Origin: Zymoseptoria tritici IPO323
Lineage: Eukaryota > Ascomycota > Dothideomycetes > Mycosphaerellales > Mycosphaerellaceae
Length of the DNA stretch: 64,000 nt
Assembly (NCBI RefSeq): GCF_000219625.1
Contig: NC_018218.1
Coordinates: 186,001 to 250,000 of the forward strand
Reading direction: 5' to 3'
Part shown: positions 32,600 to 44,444 of the stretch, one piece after another
How positions within the stretch are numbered: the stretch's first letter is position 1
Layout of the letters: each line of letters begins with the position of its first letter
The notes under the pieces: generated by a model
What the model was told of the DNA's origin: nothing
Seen by the model: only the letters and a program-made list of their open reading frames with translations
Database searches by the model: none
Position numbers and translations under genes: made by a program

Positions 32600-33852
32600 G
32601 AGGATGGGAGTGAGGCTCGTCTCCGCTGTCGCACTTCCTTCGGTTGTCTGGCGCGAACTACGGTTCCTTACCACATGCCACCAGCATCACATTCATCATC
32701 CATTCTGGCTGCGAGCGCCGACGTCAGATTGATATGTCGGAGAAGAAGGAGTTTAGTCGTACGACTTTCGAGGCGAAAAATGCAAGGCTGCCAGCATGGA
32801 TGGTCCTGTGACCTGAAGCCTGTGCAGCGACAACTGCTCCAATCACCACCTCGTCCGGCCGAGACGCCACCCGAAGGACGTACGCAAGTCTGCCTGAATC
32901 TAGGCAAACCGGCATGTTGTATACGCAATGTGGCTCATTACGACTGCAGAATCATGAGAGCCTGGAGGTTGGACATCATAATGCAGATGGTTTCGTCTGG
33001 AGTTACGACTTCGACTCTCGAAGTATAGGGTTTGAGATCATCATTGATGGTGCTGGCAATGCATATCGACGAAGTCCATCTTTCAATCGTCTTCCGGAGT
33101 ATTGCATCTGGAGAAAGAACGGTAAGATAACGAGCTGCGACGATGTACATTGGTGGAGATCTGGTCTGCTTATTAGGTAAGGAGCCTCAAGATTGACGGC
33201 CTTCCAATAGCGGCTGGACCAGGAACTTCGTCGGCGGTGGAGAAGAAAATGAAATGGAGCAGGAAAGGGGCAGCGACGTGTGTTCGCCATGTAGTTGATT
33301 AGAAGTACTCGGCATATACATGTTGAAGTTCTGTCGTAAATCAAGCCGACGTCCTTTGTTGCTTCTTCGTTGGAACAATCGTAAGATCTTTCGGAAGTGA
33401 CAAGCCACAGAAGCCGACGTGGGTGGATGCAGGGACGAGATCTCGACATTTTGAATCTGGCGTGGCATGCCCTCCGCGTACTCCTCCTCTCCACTTCCAC
33501 ATCTCCCTTCTTCCCTCCATTCGTGACGTTACGCTGCAGCTTGGGAAATAATAATTTGTGTTGTACGGGACCGGGTTCTACCTTGAAACAACAGCAGAGA
33601 TCGAGAACACCACGACTCGGTGACAGTTTGCATTCGACCAACCGGGATACTGCTACTGCTTCTGCCAGGGCACGCGATTGGGAAGACAAATTCTTGGAAG
33701 CGACCGGCGACCAGAGAGATGCGATCTTCGACTTTCTGCTGAACACGAACTCCTCCTCCGGTCTGGACTCCACTATTGTGAGAACCTGACCACAGCACCG
33801 ACCCTCACCACCACCTTCGTTCCTCTCCTCGCGCCGCGAGCGAACCTTCAAC
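32600..33852. other. Intergenic, HMG-CoA reductase promoter
   Basis: A 313-codon minus frame (33003-33944) is open but starts inside the reductase gene, is compositionally odd and has no motif, so I treat it as antisense noise. The last few hundred bases should hold the reductase promoter and 5' leader; I could not point to a convincing sterol element. Confidence 0.5.
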
Positions 33853-36800
33853 ATGCTCGGCTCCTCTCTCATACCCACGCGTTGGCGACGAAACCACGAT
33901 CCCTCCGAACCAGCCAAACCAGGCCAATACAACCGCGCGATCACACCCTATCTGCAGAGCATTTCCCTCAAAGCCTGCACACATCCGATTCGAACACTCG
34001 TCCTTGTCGCTGTTCTCGGCAGTGCTCTCTACGTCAATCTTCTCGAAACTGGCTTCTTCTTGCCTTCGTCGACTCACAACACGAGCCAGCTCGACATCAC
34101 TACACTATCAGTCGGCAGCAGGAGACTACACCTCGGACCAGAGACAGCATGGAAGTGGCAATTGGAAGAGAATGGCAATGCTGGGATGAAGACTGTGGTG
34201 GACGCGAAAGAGCAAGAACTGGCATTGGTGACATTGGACTTTTTGGACACTGGCAACAACTCGCCCAATGCTGCACCGAAGTCGGTCCCACTTCCTGCGG
34301 ATATTACTGCGGAGCTGGTGCCTTCAAGTGAGAACATCCTTTCGCCAATCTCTGGAGAGACGATGCTCGCTTTCTCACTGCCATACACCGAGACGGCGCT
34401 GTTTCTGAGAAGTGTCAAGGAGATTCCGGCTTCCAACCCAACGACACAAGCGGAGGACGGTGCGGACGACATCCCCGAGCAAAAGCGATGGTTGATGAAG
34501 TCAGCGAAGAAGGGCTCGTCCTCTCACAGCGTTCTGGAATGGGCACAAAACTCGTGGGCGGCGTTCCTCGATCTGGTCAAGAACGCGGAGACATTGGACA
34601 TCATCATCATGTCGCTGGGATACCTTTCCATGTACTTGACCTTCATTTCGCTCTTCATCAGCATGCGACGAATGGGCTCCAACTTCTGGCTGGGAACCAC
34701 CACACTCTTCTCCTCGGCTTTCGCGTTCCTCTTCGGACTGCTAGTCACTCTCAAGTTGGGAGTCCCAGAGAACGTGGTCCTCCTCTCAGAGGGCGTTCCA
34801 TTCTTGGTGGTCGTGGTCGGATTCGAAAAGCCTATCAAGCTCACCCAGGCTGTTCTCTCGGCTTCAGCGAAGGCCAAGAATGAGAATGGCAACGGCGAGG
34901 GTCTGACCATTCAAAGCGCCGTTCAGACTGCGGTGAAAGAGCGAGGATTCGAGATTGTGCGAGACTACATGATTGAGATTGTGATTCTCTGCGCCGGAGC
35001 TGCGTCTGGGATCCAAGGAGGACTCCGTCAATTCTGCTTCCTGGCCGCGTGGACACTTTTCTTCGACTGCATCCTGCTCTTCACTTTCTACACTTCGATC
35101 CTCACCATCAAGCTGGAAGTCAACCGCATCAAGCGTCATGTCAATCTTCGCAAGGCTCTTGAGGAGGACGGCGTCAGCAGGAGGGTTGCCGAGAATGTTG
35201 CTAGCAGCAACGACTGGCCAGCCGGACACATTGCTTCGCAGTCGACCGAGAATAGCATTTTCGGCCGCAAAGCTCGAAGCAGCAGCATCCCGCGTTTCAA
35301 GATTTTGATGGTCACTGGCTTCATCATGATCAACGTGCTCAACCTCTGCTCAATGCCGTTCCGTGGCACTCGCAACAACTCTCCGGTCACGACTGCTGGT
35401 CTTTCCAGTGTGGTCACTCAGCCTCCGATGGATCCATTCAAGGTTGCAGGGAATGGACTCGATTTCCTGTACAAGCAAGCTAAGCGTAGCTCGCAGCCGG
35501 TGAGTGTCACGGTCTTCAACCCGATCAAGTATGAACTGCAGTACCCATCAGTGCACTACTCAGTGCCAGAGCAGTCGGACTGGTCGATCTTCGAAGGCGA
35601 ATACCAGAATGGCCTCTTCTCATCAGTCGGCGGTAGAATGGTCGAGAGCTTGTTGAAGAGCTTCGATGATCCGGCTCTCGGCAAATGGGTCGTTATTGCG
35701 TTGGCGCTGAGTCTTGTGCTCAACGGCTATCTTTTCAATGCCGCCCGCTGGAGTATCAAAGATCCCAACCAGGAATCCAAGCCCGAGCCAGCGACCAACG
35801 GCCATGCGATCGCACCTACTGTTCAGGCTGAGAAAGCTCCTCCGCCGATGCCCGACCTACCGGAAGGTGCTCTCGATGGATCCCGCAAGCGAACGAGAGA
35901 GGAATGTGAAGCATTGTTGCAGGCTAAGAAGGCACCGATGCTTGACGACCATGAACTCATCGAGCTGTCTTTGCGTGGCAAGATTCCTGGGTACGCTTTG
36001 GAGAAGACGCTGGAAGACAAGACTCGTGCTGTCAAGATTCGCCGCGCCGTCATCTCGAGAACTCCTGGAACCGCTGATCTGACCTCGAAATTGGAGAAGT
36101 CCAAGTTGCCGTATGAGAACTTCGACTACGACCGAGTGCACGGCGCATGCTGCGAGAATGTCGTTGGATACATGCCGCTTCCTCTTGGTGTTGCTGGTCC
36201 GCTCACGATTGATGGCAAGAGCTACTTCCTCCCCATGGCCACAACTGAAGGAGTCCTCGTTGCCAGCACATCTCGTGGATGCAAAGCCATCAATGCTGGC
36301 GGCGGTGCTCTCACTGTGCTCGTCGCCGATGGCATGACTCGTGGACCTTGTGTCGGTTTTGAGACTCTCGCCCGCGCCGCCGCCGCAAAGGTCTGGCTCG
36401 ACAGTTCTGAAGGCTCAAAGGTCATGAAAGAGGCCTTCAACTCCACATCTCGTTTCGCACGACTACAGACACTCAAGTCGTCCATTGCCGGCACATACGT
36501 CTACATCCGTTTCAAGACCACCACCGGCGACGCCATGGGCATGAATATGATTTCAAAGGGTGTCGAAAAGGCACTCACCATCATGCGTACGGAAGGCGGC
36601 TTCTCCGACATGGCCATCATTTCCGTTTCCGGTAACTTCTGCACCGACAAGAAGCCCGCTGCGATCAACTGGATCGACGGCCGAGGCAAGAGTGTCGTCG
36701 CCGAGGCTATCATCCCCGGCGATGTGGTCCGGAATGTGCTCAAGTCGAACGTCGATGCATTGGTCGAGCTGAACATTTCGAAGAATCTGATTGGAAGCGC

Positions 36801-37342
36801 CATGGCTGGTAGTATCGGAGGATTTAATGCCCACGCATCGAACATTGTCACCGCTATCTTCCTGGCTACTGGACAGGACCCGGCCCAGAATGTGGAGAGC
36901 AGTAATTGCATCACTGTCATGAAGAAGTACGTATCCTGCCTGCTCATTACCACACCTTGCACAAATGCTAACATCTCTCAGCCTCAACGGCAACCTCCAA
37001 ATCACCGTCTCAATGCCCTGCATCGAAGTCGGCACCATCGGCGGCGGCACCGTCCTCGAACCCCAAGCCGCCATGCTCGACCTCCTCGGCGTCCGCGGCC
37101 CACATCCCACCACTCCTGGCGCCAACGCACAACAACTGGCCAAGATCGTCGCTGCGGGTGTCCTGGCTGGAGAACTGAGTCTGTGCTCCGCGCTGGCTGC
37201 GGGACATTTGGTGCAGGCGCACATGAGCCATAACCGGAGTGCTGTGCCGAGTCGGGCGCCGAGTCCGGGACCGGGTGGTGCGAAGCCCGCGGAGAGTGCG
37301 GCGGCGATGGTGAAGGGGTTGGGGATGACTAGTGTGCGGTGA
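33853..37342 (+). CDS. hmgR: HMG-CoA reductase
   Basis: Rate-limiting ER enzyme of the mevalonate/ergosterol pathway: HMG-CoA + 2 NADPH to mevalonate + CoA. Exons 33853-36926 and 36982-37342 flank a 55-bp intron (GTACGT, GCTAAC, CAG); the joined product has 1144 residues. An N-terminal membrane segment (about 46-66) precedes a lumenal loop; the sterol-sensing domain covers about 230-425 ([20 protein letters not shown] and following helices). Further helices lie near 485 and 615, then a linker. The catalytic domain runs from about 690: [17 protein letters not shown] (about 769), [18 protein letters not shown] (catalytic Glu), [23 protein letters not shown] (catalytic Lys), GTIGGGT and the general-acid His in MSHNRS near the end. 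All are intact, so the enzyme should be functional. Length matches fungal Hmg1. Confidence 0.97.
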
Positions 37343-37669
37343 GGGGGATGATGGGCGGGTTGCTTTCGTGGAGATGGGTGTGTTTGGTGCGGATGAGAGG
37401 GATGGACGTGGCATAGCCCGCGTGGGCAGGTAGCGAAGCGATTGGGGCCCGATGAGATGCTGCTTCTGGCGAATGTGGCAGGCAGCATGGCTTTGGGCTG
37501 TGGAATATGCGTAGAAGTGCGAATGTCGCTGAAGAAGCGAAGAACGATGAGAAGATAGAAGACAAGACCGCGCAGCAGCATATAATTGTACAGAGAAGTG
37601 TAAACTCAACCCCATCTCTTGGGTCGACCGCGTGAGGTGCATTTCGCAAGACTGCCTGCATACAACTAC
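37343..37669. other. Convergent 3' ends of hmgR and permease
   Basis: 327 bp shared by the two 3' untranslated regions. No other gene seen; minus-strand frames here are antisense to hmgR. Confidence 0.5.
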
Positions 37670-39479
37670 CTACCTCCGGAAATACCTCTTTTCAACGGGC
37701 CTCAAAGCGAAATAACTCACCGCCGCGAAGCCGAAACCCAGCTCAAACCCAACATCTCCTCCAAACGGCTTCTTCCCAGCAAACAACGCAATCGGCCCCA
37801 CGAACCACGTCTGGCTCATACCCATCACCATACCCACAACTCCCATACCAAACGCTCCCATGGCCGCAATTCCGGGAGGCAACCGACTCGGAACATCATA
37901 ATCCTCTGGCGCATACCCTCCAAACCCCCGCCTGAAGACGAAATGTTCCGTCAACGCGATTCCCTCATATATCGCCAACCAGTATCCGATAAAGTTCATG
38001 AAATTCTCCAACACCGTCTCGAAATGCGAGTACCCTGGTATGGCGATGGCGATGTACACCCCCGTTCCGACTGCCGTCCAGACGAATCGCGGGACGGCTT
38101 GGGTGTACCGGGAAAGGGTTTGCACGGTCAGCGCGACGGAGTAGATGTTCGGACAGTTATTCGCGATGATGGTCAAAGCGAGAATGACGAGGCAGAATTT
38201 CCCAAAGGTTCCGAGGTGGTAGATCAGAATGGCGGCGAGGAGGCCTCCTGTCCCGGAGGTTTCGTACCCGACTTGGTAGCGATTTGAGCCGGCGTTGAGG
38301 GAGGTGGCGGACATGATTGCTATACCGAGGAATTCGGTGAAGAGTAAAGGGATGATAAGCCCGAGCCAGGTGGCGAGGAAGACTTTCCGTCGAGATTGCG
38401 AGGGGCCTTGATAAACTGTATAGTCCGCCGCATAGGACGACCAGCCAGTCGCGAAGCCGTAGACTGTCGCGCCGAAGGAGAGCACGCTGCCTAGTTCGGC
38501 GGTTCCGGTCCCCATGGGTATGGGGGTGAACTCGCCCGAGTGCGCGAAGGTGCCGAGCGTGATGAGGAAGACGAGGAAGGCGGGGAGCCAGGAGTAGAAT
38601 TCGTAGGCGTGCACGATGCGGTAGCCGAAGAGGGTGATGGCGAGGGTGGCGAGGGCGATGATGAGGATGCCGCCGTAGCCGGGGAGGGAGGGGGTGGTGG
38701 CGTGGAGGAGCTGGGCGCCGACGATGGAGTTTACTGCGGACCAGCCGAGGCAGGCGAGGAGGTTGAAGATTGCGACTGGGAGGGGGGAAGGAGGGTTAGC
38801 GGAAGTGGGTATAGTGGGTGTGGGTGGGCGATTGTACTCAGCTTGACGCCCCACCAGCCGAACCAGAAGCGGGAGAGGACCATTTGGCGTCTGAGAATGG
38901 GCGGTCAGCGAGGGGGCTGGAATGCTGTTGAACAGACGGGACTGCGCTCACAATCCGAATTTGGGGCCGAAGGTGGAGAAGAAGCAGACGGGTGTTATGC
39001 CGATGAGGTTAAAGATGAGGGCTACGATCATGGCGTCTGCTGTTCCGAGGAAGAAGACGGATTTGGAGAGGAGGCCGATGGCGAAGGAGGAGACGACCAT
39101 GTTTGCTGAGAGCCACTGTTGTAATCTTGTCAGCATGTTTTGTGCTTTGGGTGAGTTGTCGAATTGGTCGGCATACCATTGTCGCAATGTTGAACAACGC
39201 TCTCGTCCCGAATTCTGTTCGTTCATCTTCTGGCACTCTCTCAATCCCTCTCTGCTCGACCCGGAATCTGCCTGCAAGGCGCTGGACTTTCGCATACCAG
39301 GAGTTGCCGAGCTCGAAGCTCTCGCCTGGTACAGCGCCATCTTCCCGGGGATGTACTGGAGCATTTGAGGTTATATGGTGGCCTTTCTCCATGTCTCCAG
39401 AATGATGCGATATTGGAGAGTGAGGGCCAGGTTGACCGTTGAGTCGCAAAGTGGAGTATTCATCTTCAGCGTTACCCAT
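37670..39479 (-). CDS. NCS1-family purine-cytosine permease-like transporter
   Basis: Four exons: 39177-39479, 38952-39115, 38838-38890 and 37670-38775, with introns of 61, 61 and 62 bp. The junctions give NIATM-WLSANMVV, TFGPKFGL-RQMVLSRFWF and WGVKL-IAIFNLLACLGW. The product is 541 residues, close to yeast Fcy2, with about 12 membrane segments. The hydrophilic N terminus, the WLSANM helix 1 motif, GPKFGLRQMVLSRFWFG before helix 3 and the helix 6-8 region WSSYAADYTVYQG are all characteristic of fungal cytosine/purine permeases (proton symport of cytosine, adenine, hypoxanthine or guanine across the plasma membrane). The chosen start, ATG 39479, is the first in frame. Exact substrate is not decidable. 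Confidence 0.9.
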
Positions 39480-40789
39480 CGTAGCGATGACGAGGTCGTG
39501 CTTCACGGAAAAGTTCACTGCGAGCAAGGATGTTTGAATGCAGATGCAGATGATCAGGTTGATCCTGGTGGTGAGTGTTGCTTTGTTGCCAAAATGAGAG
39601 ATTACTGTACAGAGATGGGAAAGAATCCGAAGAACCTAACGACGTTGCGCAGCTCGCTGGAAGAGCAAAAGCTTGCTTTCGTTCGCACATCTGCCGCATG
39701 GCTTGTTGATAGGCTAGATAAGACATCCCATTACAAGCATGTATCCGAAGGTGTGGAAGCTCACGAGTACCCATGTCTAGATAACGGGTAGGGCGGAAGA
39801 CGATACCAGGATCAGCATCCTGGACCCTCGCCTATGTGGGCCTGCAGTATGCGTCAACCTCGCATGAACTGTTGCTTGTTCAAACAAGCCTTGACCGACC
39901 CTCTGGCCCGGTCATGTGAGGAAATGCAGTGAATGGAATGTGTGCTTGAACCGTCGTCCGGAATTCGAGAAGGCGATCGTGCTCCGTCGGTCCAGGTTCG
40001 AAAAGGGTACGCAATGAGAGATGGCCACACGAAGCAAAAGCGCCACGACTGACCGCGATATGGCAAGGTGGAGAGGAAGCCGAGGAAGTTGCACATGCAC
40101 GTGCGTGAGGTATCGGCAGGACCAGGACGTTGGCCCGCCGGCGGGCGGAATTGACAGTGTCGACCTTGAGAACGCTTCTCATGACCGAGGAAGCAGATCT
40201 GATCTAGAGCCTGGTGGGCGTGGGCCAAGATGTCCGATGCGGCGAGTCTGCGTCGTGGCTATAGAGGAGTGGCGCAAGAGCATGGAAAAGAAAGGTGCGA
40301 TGGAGGTCAGAGAGGTCAGAGAGGTAATCTCGCATGATGGATGAGAGGTGTCCTGGAAATTTCAGATGTCAGACCTCTGGAGCAGTTCTGAATGCGTAAT
40401 TGAGCGGTGTGAGTGTCCTGTCATGCTTCCTGTAATGACTAAATCTTCATTTTCCAGACCATGTCAATTGGCACTGAGAACTTCCCGCGGTACGGGAGCT
40501 TCGACTGCGATCATGTTCTGCTGTATATCTTGCTGTCGCTGTCGACACTTGATGCCGAGAAACCTCCACGTATAATCAGCGACGGCAATTACCACGTGGC
40601 AAGCATCGGCCACTCACCTCCCTCGTCATTGCACTCCACCCTCAAACACTTGATCATCTCGCCCAGCAGAGCTTGTCCGCGGTTGCGCTCCGAGTGGCGT
40701 GCACACGAAAACTGCTCAATCATGAACCATTCCAGCCCCAAAGTCTGGCGAGAAGCTGCCATTTCAAAATCCTTCCCCAACCCTCCCAA
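39480..40789. other. Intergenic, no supported gene
   Basis: Frames on both strands between 39850 and 40350 have no motif. The stretch separates the permease promoter from the 3' end of the ING-family gene. Confidence 0.5.
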
Positions 40790-42117
40790 TCAATCCCTCG
40801 AAACCCTCAACTTACTCCTCGGCAAAGCCCTACAGCTCGGACACAACCACTCCCCCTTCGGCTCCTCCGTGACTCCCACACACTTGTAGTGAAACCACTG
40901 ATACTGACAATTATCATTGTCGCACCCCACCATATCCCCGTAGCTCACCTTATGACACAGACAATACAGCGTCTCATCATCACCCTCATCGTCTTCAGCA
41001 ATCTTATCCACGCCGCCGTCGGCTTGCGAGAGGAGGGCAGAAGACGGGGAAGGGGAACCATCGCCGTCGCGGTGAGAAGTTTCGTTTTCGTCGTCGGAGC
41101 CGGAGAGGGAAGCGTTGGTGGAGGGAGTAGTGGTGCGGTCGCGGGCGAGCTGGCGACGACGGTCGGAGGATTTTTTGGGGCGGGAGCGGGACTTTTTGGA
41201 GGTGGTAGAGGAGGTGGGTGGGGGTTTGCGGGCGGGGTTGCCGATGGCGGAGGAGGGGTTTTTCTTGTGCCCGGCGGTGGGGCGGGCGGGTTGGGCGGAG
41301 CCGGCGCGAGAGGAATTGGGTGCGTTGGAGCTGGGGTTGGGAGTGCCGGGTTTGGGAGTGCCGGGGCCGAGAGAGGATTGGCGGAGGTTGGAGGATGCGG
41401 TGGGGAGGTTGCCGATGGAGGCGTTGAGGCGGCGGCGCTTGTTAGCTTCGCTGGAGCCTTCGCGGGAAGAGCGAGATGCGCTGGTGGGGAGGGCTTGTCC
41501 GGCGCCGGGGGAGTTGCGAATTCCTGCGGCGGCGTTCTGGGCGAGTCGTATTTGTGCGGCGTTGGCGATGTTGGGTGCGCCTCCTGTGCTGCCGATGTTG
41601 CCGCTAACAACTTGGAGTGGGAGAGGCATGCCAGCTTGACCGGTGATGGGAGTGCTGGCGCCTGTGGGAGTCGCGCTGAGGAGACTTGGACCACCCCAGT
41701 CGGAAGGGAACTGCTCTGTCTGGGCGAGGCCTCGCAGTCCAGTGTCGAGACGTTTGATCTGCCGTTCGAGGATCTTCAGGGCCTTTTCTGACAGACCTAG
41801 CTTCTGAGCTTGGATGACCTCGCACTTGTCGTAGCATTCGTTGATGGTCTTGGAGAAGGCTTCCTCCTTGGGATTCAGGACATGGCCACCGTTCGTGCGC
41901 ACCCATTTCTGCAGCTGGACATCTCGCTTGTTGATTTCGTCTTTGAATGCACTGATCTGCATGTCTTTTGCTTGGATCTCCTCCATGAGATGTGTGATTT
42001 CCGCGGGTATGTTGGCGACTGTGAGAATGTTAGAGGAGGTCATATCAGGCACTTTGGCTTCCTACCATCGTGAACAAACTGCTCCAGAACCGCAGCGGCG
42101 TCCTCCGGCAACGCCAT
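40790..42117 (-). CDS. ING-family PHD-finger protein (Yng2/Pho23-like)
   Basis: Two exons, 42066-42117 and 40790-42018, with a 47-bp intron; total 426 residues. The N-terminal ING helical domain reads [20 protein letters not shown] and continues through [19 protein letters not shown] (to about residue 120). The middle is Ser/Pro/Ala-rich with basic patches ([16 protein letters not shown]). The C-terminal PHD finger starts [16 protein letters not shown], then [12 protein letters not shown] and GEWLCPSC, giving the complete C4HC3 zinc set that reads H3K4me3. Yng2 belongs to the NuA4 acetyltransferase and Pho23 to the Rpd3L deacetylase; the PHD wording is nearer Yng2, but the assignment is tentative. 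The gene is transcribed divergently from a class I HDAC. Confidence 0.88.
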
Positions 42118-42546
42118 GTTCGTGGTGGCAGTCCGAGATATCGCCTTGAGATTGTGTATGCGAGACAATGTACTCTCGATTTGATGGACTTCGGTCTCAA
42201 TTTGATGGGAAGAAGAAGGTCAAGTGAATGTTTTGATGGACTGGTCGATGTCACATGTCAGGCGCAAGGTGAAAGGGAAGTTTGGGCGAGATGTAGGGTT
42301 TGGCCCCCATGTTTCGGCACTCCCGCAGAGCCGCAACGCTAGCATCGCCTGCCAAGCGATTCGACATGTTGAGATTGAAGACGACAAGAACAGACCAAGT
42401 CCAGAACATCAACCTCACCTCCTCTTTCGCTGTGTAATCCAGTCGCAGACCACAATTCGAAGCCGTCGACGTATATCACCCAGCACGATTACCCCAACAA
42501 CACCCACTCACCGGCACATCGACTGTGCGACCAGCATGAGGGCAGC
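42118..42546. promoter_or_regulatory. Shared divergent promoter of ING-family and HDAC genes
   Basis: 429 bp between the two start codons. The minus frame is open upstream of ATG 42117 without a further ATG, so an alternative 5' exon of the ING gene might lie here. No TATA box is obvious. Confidence 0.5.
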
Positions 42547-44163
42547 ATGGCCGGCTCCTTCAATCCCCGCCAAACGACCCGCAACGACATAGTCCAGCAA
42601 TGGAGCAGCAATACCACACCACACGGCAACCCGTCGCCGCGATCGACATCACAATCGCCGCTACCATACAGCTCTGGATGCGGCGTCGAGATACAAACTC
42701 CAGCCACACCTCCGACCACAGCAGAAGACGAGAAGTTATGGCGAGATCAAGAGCTGAATGAGAAGATTATGCGGCAGGTGGAGGAGAATGGAATCACAAG
42801 ACCGACGGGACACAAAGTCTCATTCCACTACAGCAGTCGGGTCGAGGACATGCATTTCGGCCGCACACATCCCATGAAGCCATGGCGATTAACACTCACA
42901 AAGCACCTCGTGCTGGGACACGGTCTACAATACGCCATGGACACATATGAAGCCGTCGCAGCGGGCAAAGACGAAGTCCGACAATTCCACGATGCAGACT
43001 ACGTCGACTTTCTCTCCCAAGTCTCACCCGGCACCTTCAACCAATTATGCCAACAACCTCGATTCGAACGAGCCACACCCACTAAGCATGACGGTGACTC
43101 TGTCGTACTGGGCCCGTTCAACCTGTCTACCAGCCCGGGAGCGGATTGTCCAGTTTTCGACGGAATGTCCACCTACCTCTTCCTCTACACCGGCGCCACA
43201 CTCGCCGCGACCCACCAACTCACCTCCGGCTCAAGCGACATCGCCATCAACTGGTCCGGCGGACTCCACCACGCCCACAAATCCGAGGCCTCCGGATTCT
43301 GCTACATCAACGACATCGTCCTCTCCATCCTCGACATGCTCCGAATCTTCCCCCGCGTCCTCTACATCGACATCGACGTCCACCACGGCGACGGCGTCGA
43401 AGAAGCCTTTCAACGCCAACCCCGAGTCATGACCCTCTCCTACCATCGCTACGGCCCCTACGACGACACGGGCCACAAATTCTTCCCCGGCACAGGCGAC
43501 CTCTCCGACATCGGCCTCCGCGGCACCCCCGGCGAGCACTTCGCCCTCAACGTCCCCATCCCCTCCGGCATCGACGACCGACAATACAACCTCCTCTTCA
43601 CCGAAGTCACCGGCCGCACAATCGAAGCCTTCAACCCCTCCGCCATCGTCCTCCAATGTGGCGCCGACTCCCTCGGCGGCGACCGTCTCGGCCAATTCAA
43701 CATCAACATCAAACAACACGGCCACTGCGTCTCGTTTGTCAAGAACTACCGCCTTCCCCTCCTCATCCTCGGCGGAGGAGGCTACACAGCCCGCAACGTC
43801 GCTCGAGCATGGTGTCACGAAACAGCTCTCGCAACGGACAATAAACTCCCCGAAAGCATCCCCCTCTCCATCGTACCGAGGCCAGAAGCTTTCATGGGCC
43901 GACCGCACGGTGATGGGAAGATGTATCCCTCGTTTGAAAGACTGCATAAGAATGAGTGCAAGGATGTGGATCTCGAGTTGATGATCAAGCAATTGGATGG
44001 CGAGTTGAAGTATGTGAGGAACTCGCCGTGGGTGAAGGTGGATCAGTTGCCGACGGGGGATGGGATGAGGCAGGTTATGATGGAGGTTGATGAGGAGAGG
44101 AGGGAGGAGAAGGAGAGGAGGGGGAAAGAGAGGAATCCGGGTGGGAGGGGGGAGTTGCGGTAG
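42547..44163 (+). CDS. hos2: Class I histone deacetylase, Hos2-like
   Basis: Intronless, 538 residues from ATG 42547. A Ser/Pro/Thr-rich extension of about 85 residues precedes the deacetylase domain (about 88-420). Diagnostic pieces are HPMKPWRLTLTKHLVLGHGL (Hos2 type, unlike the Rpd3 wording), the catalytic His pair in SGGLHHAHKSEASGF, zinc ligands in YIDIDVHHGDGVEEAF and CGADSLGGDRLGQFN, and LGGGGYTARNVARAWCHET. All active-site residues are present. Hos2 orthologues remove acetyl groups from H3/H4 in gene bodies as part of the Set3 complex and affect development and secondary metabolism in filamentous fungi. The last 35 residues are Glu/Arg/Gly-rich. It shares a promoter with the ING-family gene. 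Confidence 0.93.
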   Translation: MAGSFNPRQTTRNDIVQQWSSNTTPHGNPSPRSTSQSPLPYSSGCGVEIQTPATPPTTAEDEKLWRDQELNEKIMRQVEENGITRPTGHKVSFHYSSRVEDMHFGRTHPMKPWRLTLTKHLVLGHGLQYAMDTYEAVAAGKDEVRQFHDADYVDFLSQVSPGTFNQLCQQPRFERATPTKHDGDSVVLGPFNLSTSPGADCPVFDGMSTYLFLYTGATLAATHQLTSGSSDIAINWSGGLHHAHKSEASGFCYINDIVLSILDMLRIFPRVLYIDIDVHHGDGVEEAFQRQPRVMTLSYHRYGPYDDTGHKFFPGTGDLSDIGLRGTPGEHFALNVPIPSGIDDRQYNLLFTEVTGRTIEAFNPSAIVLQCGADSLGGDRLGQFNINIKQHGHCVSFVKNYRLPLLILGGGGYTARNVARAWCHETALATDNKLPESIPLSIVPRPEAFMGRPHGDGKMYPSFERLHKNECKDVDLELMIKQLDGELKYVRNSPWVKVDQLPTGDGMRQVMMEVDEERREEKERRGKERNPGGRGELR

Positions 44164-44444
44164 AACGTCGAGTCTGCTGTCATTGGAGTGCGCACCGGAC
44201 CTGGCAAGATGTCGGCGTCTGAGATGTCGGCGTATCAGGGATCACTGCAGTGCACAGGATGTAAGTTCCTCACAACTCAACACAACTGGCTGCCACATTC
44301 ACGACCACGCTGAGCTACTTTGTTCGCAAAGAGAAATGTTTGCCTGTCACCACTATTCACCGGATCACCTGCGAACTCCTGCCTGAGATTTCTCATCCGG
44401 TCCACCACTCCCCCACCTGAGCAACGACACAAACGTCAGCACAC

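Noticed and set aside
33003..33944. 313-codon minus-strand open frame overlapping the hmgR 5' region
   Set aside because: Begins inside hmgR, has irregular composition and no motif; most likely an antisense shadow plus chance opening.
40673..41791. 372-codon plus frame, Gly/Ala-rich
   Set aside because: Exact antisense of the ING-family gene; the minus strand has the PHD finger and ING domain.
43231..43992. 253-codon minus frame
   Set aside because: Antisense of the HDAC catalytic domain.
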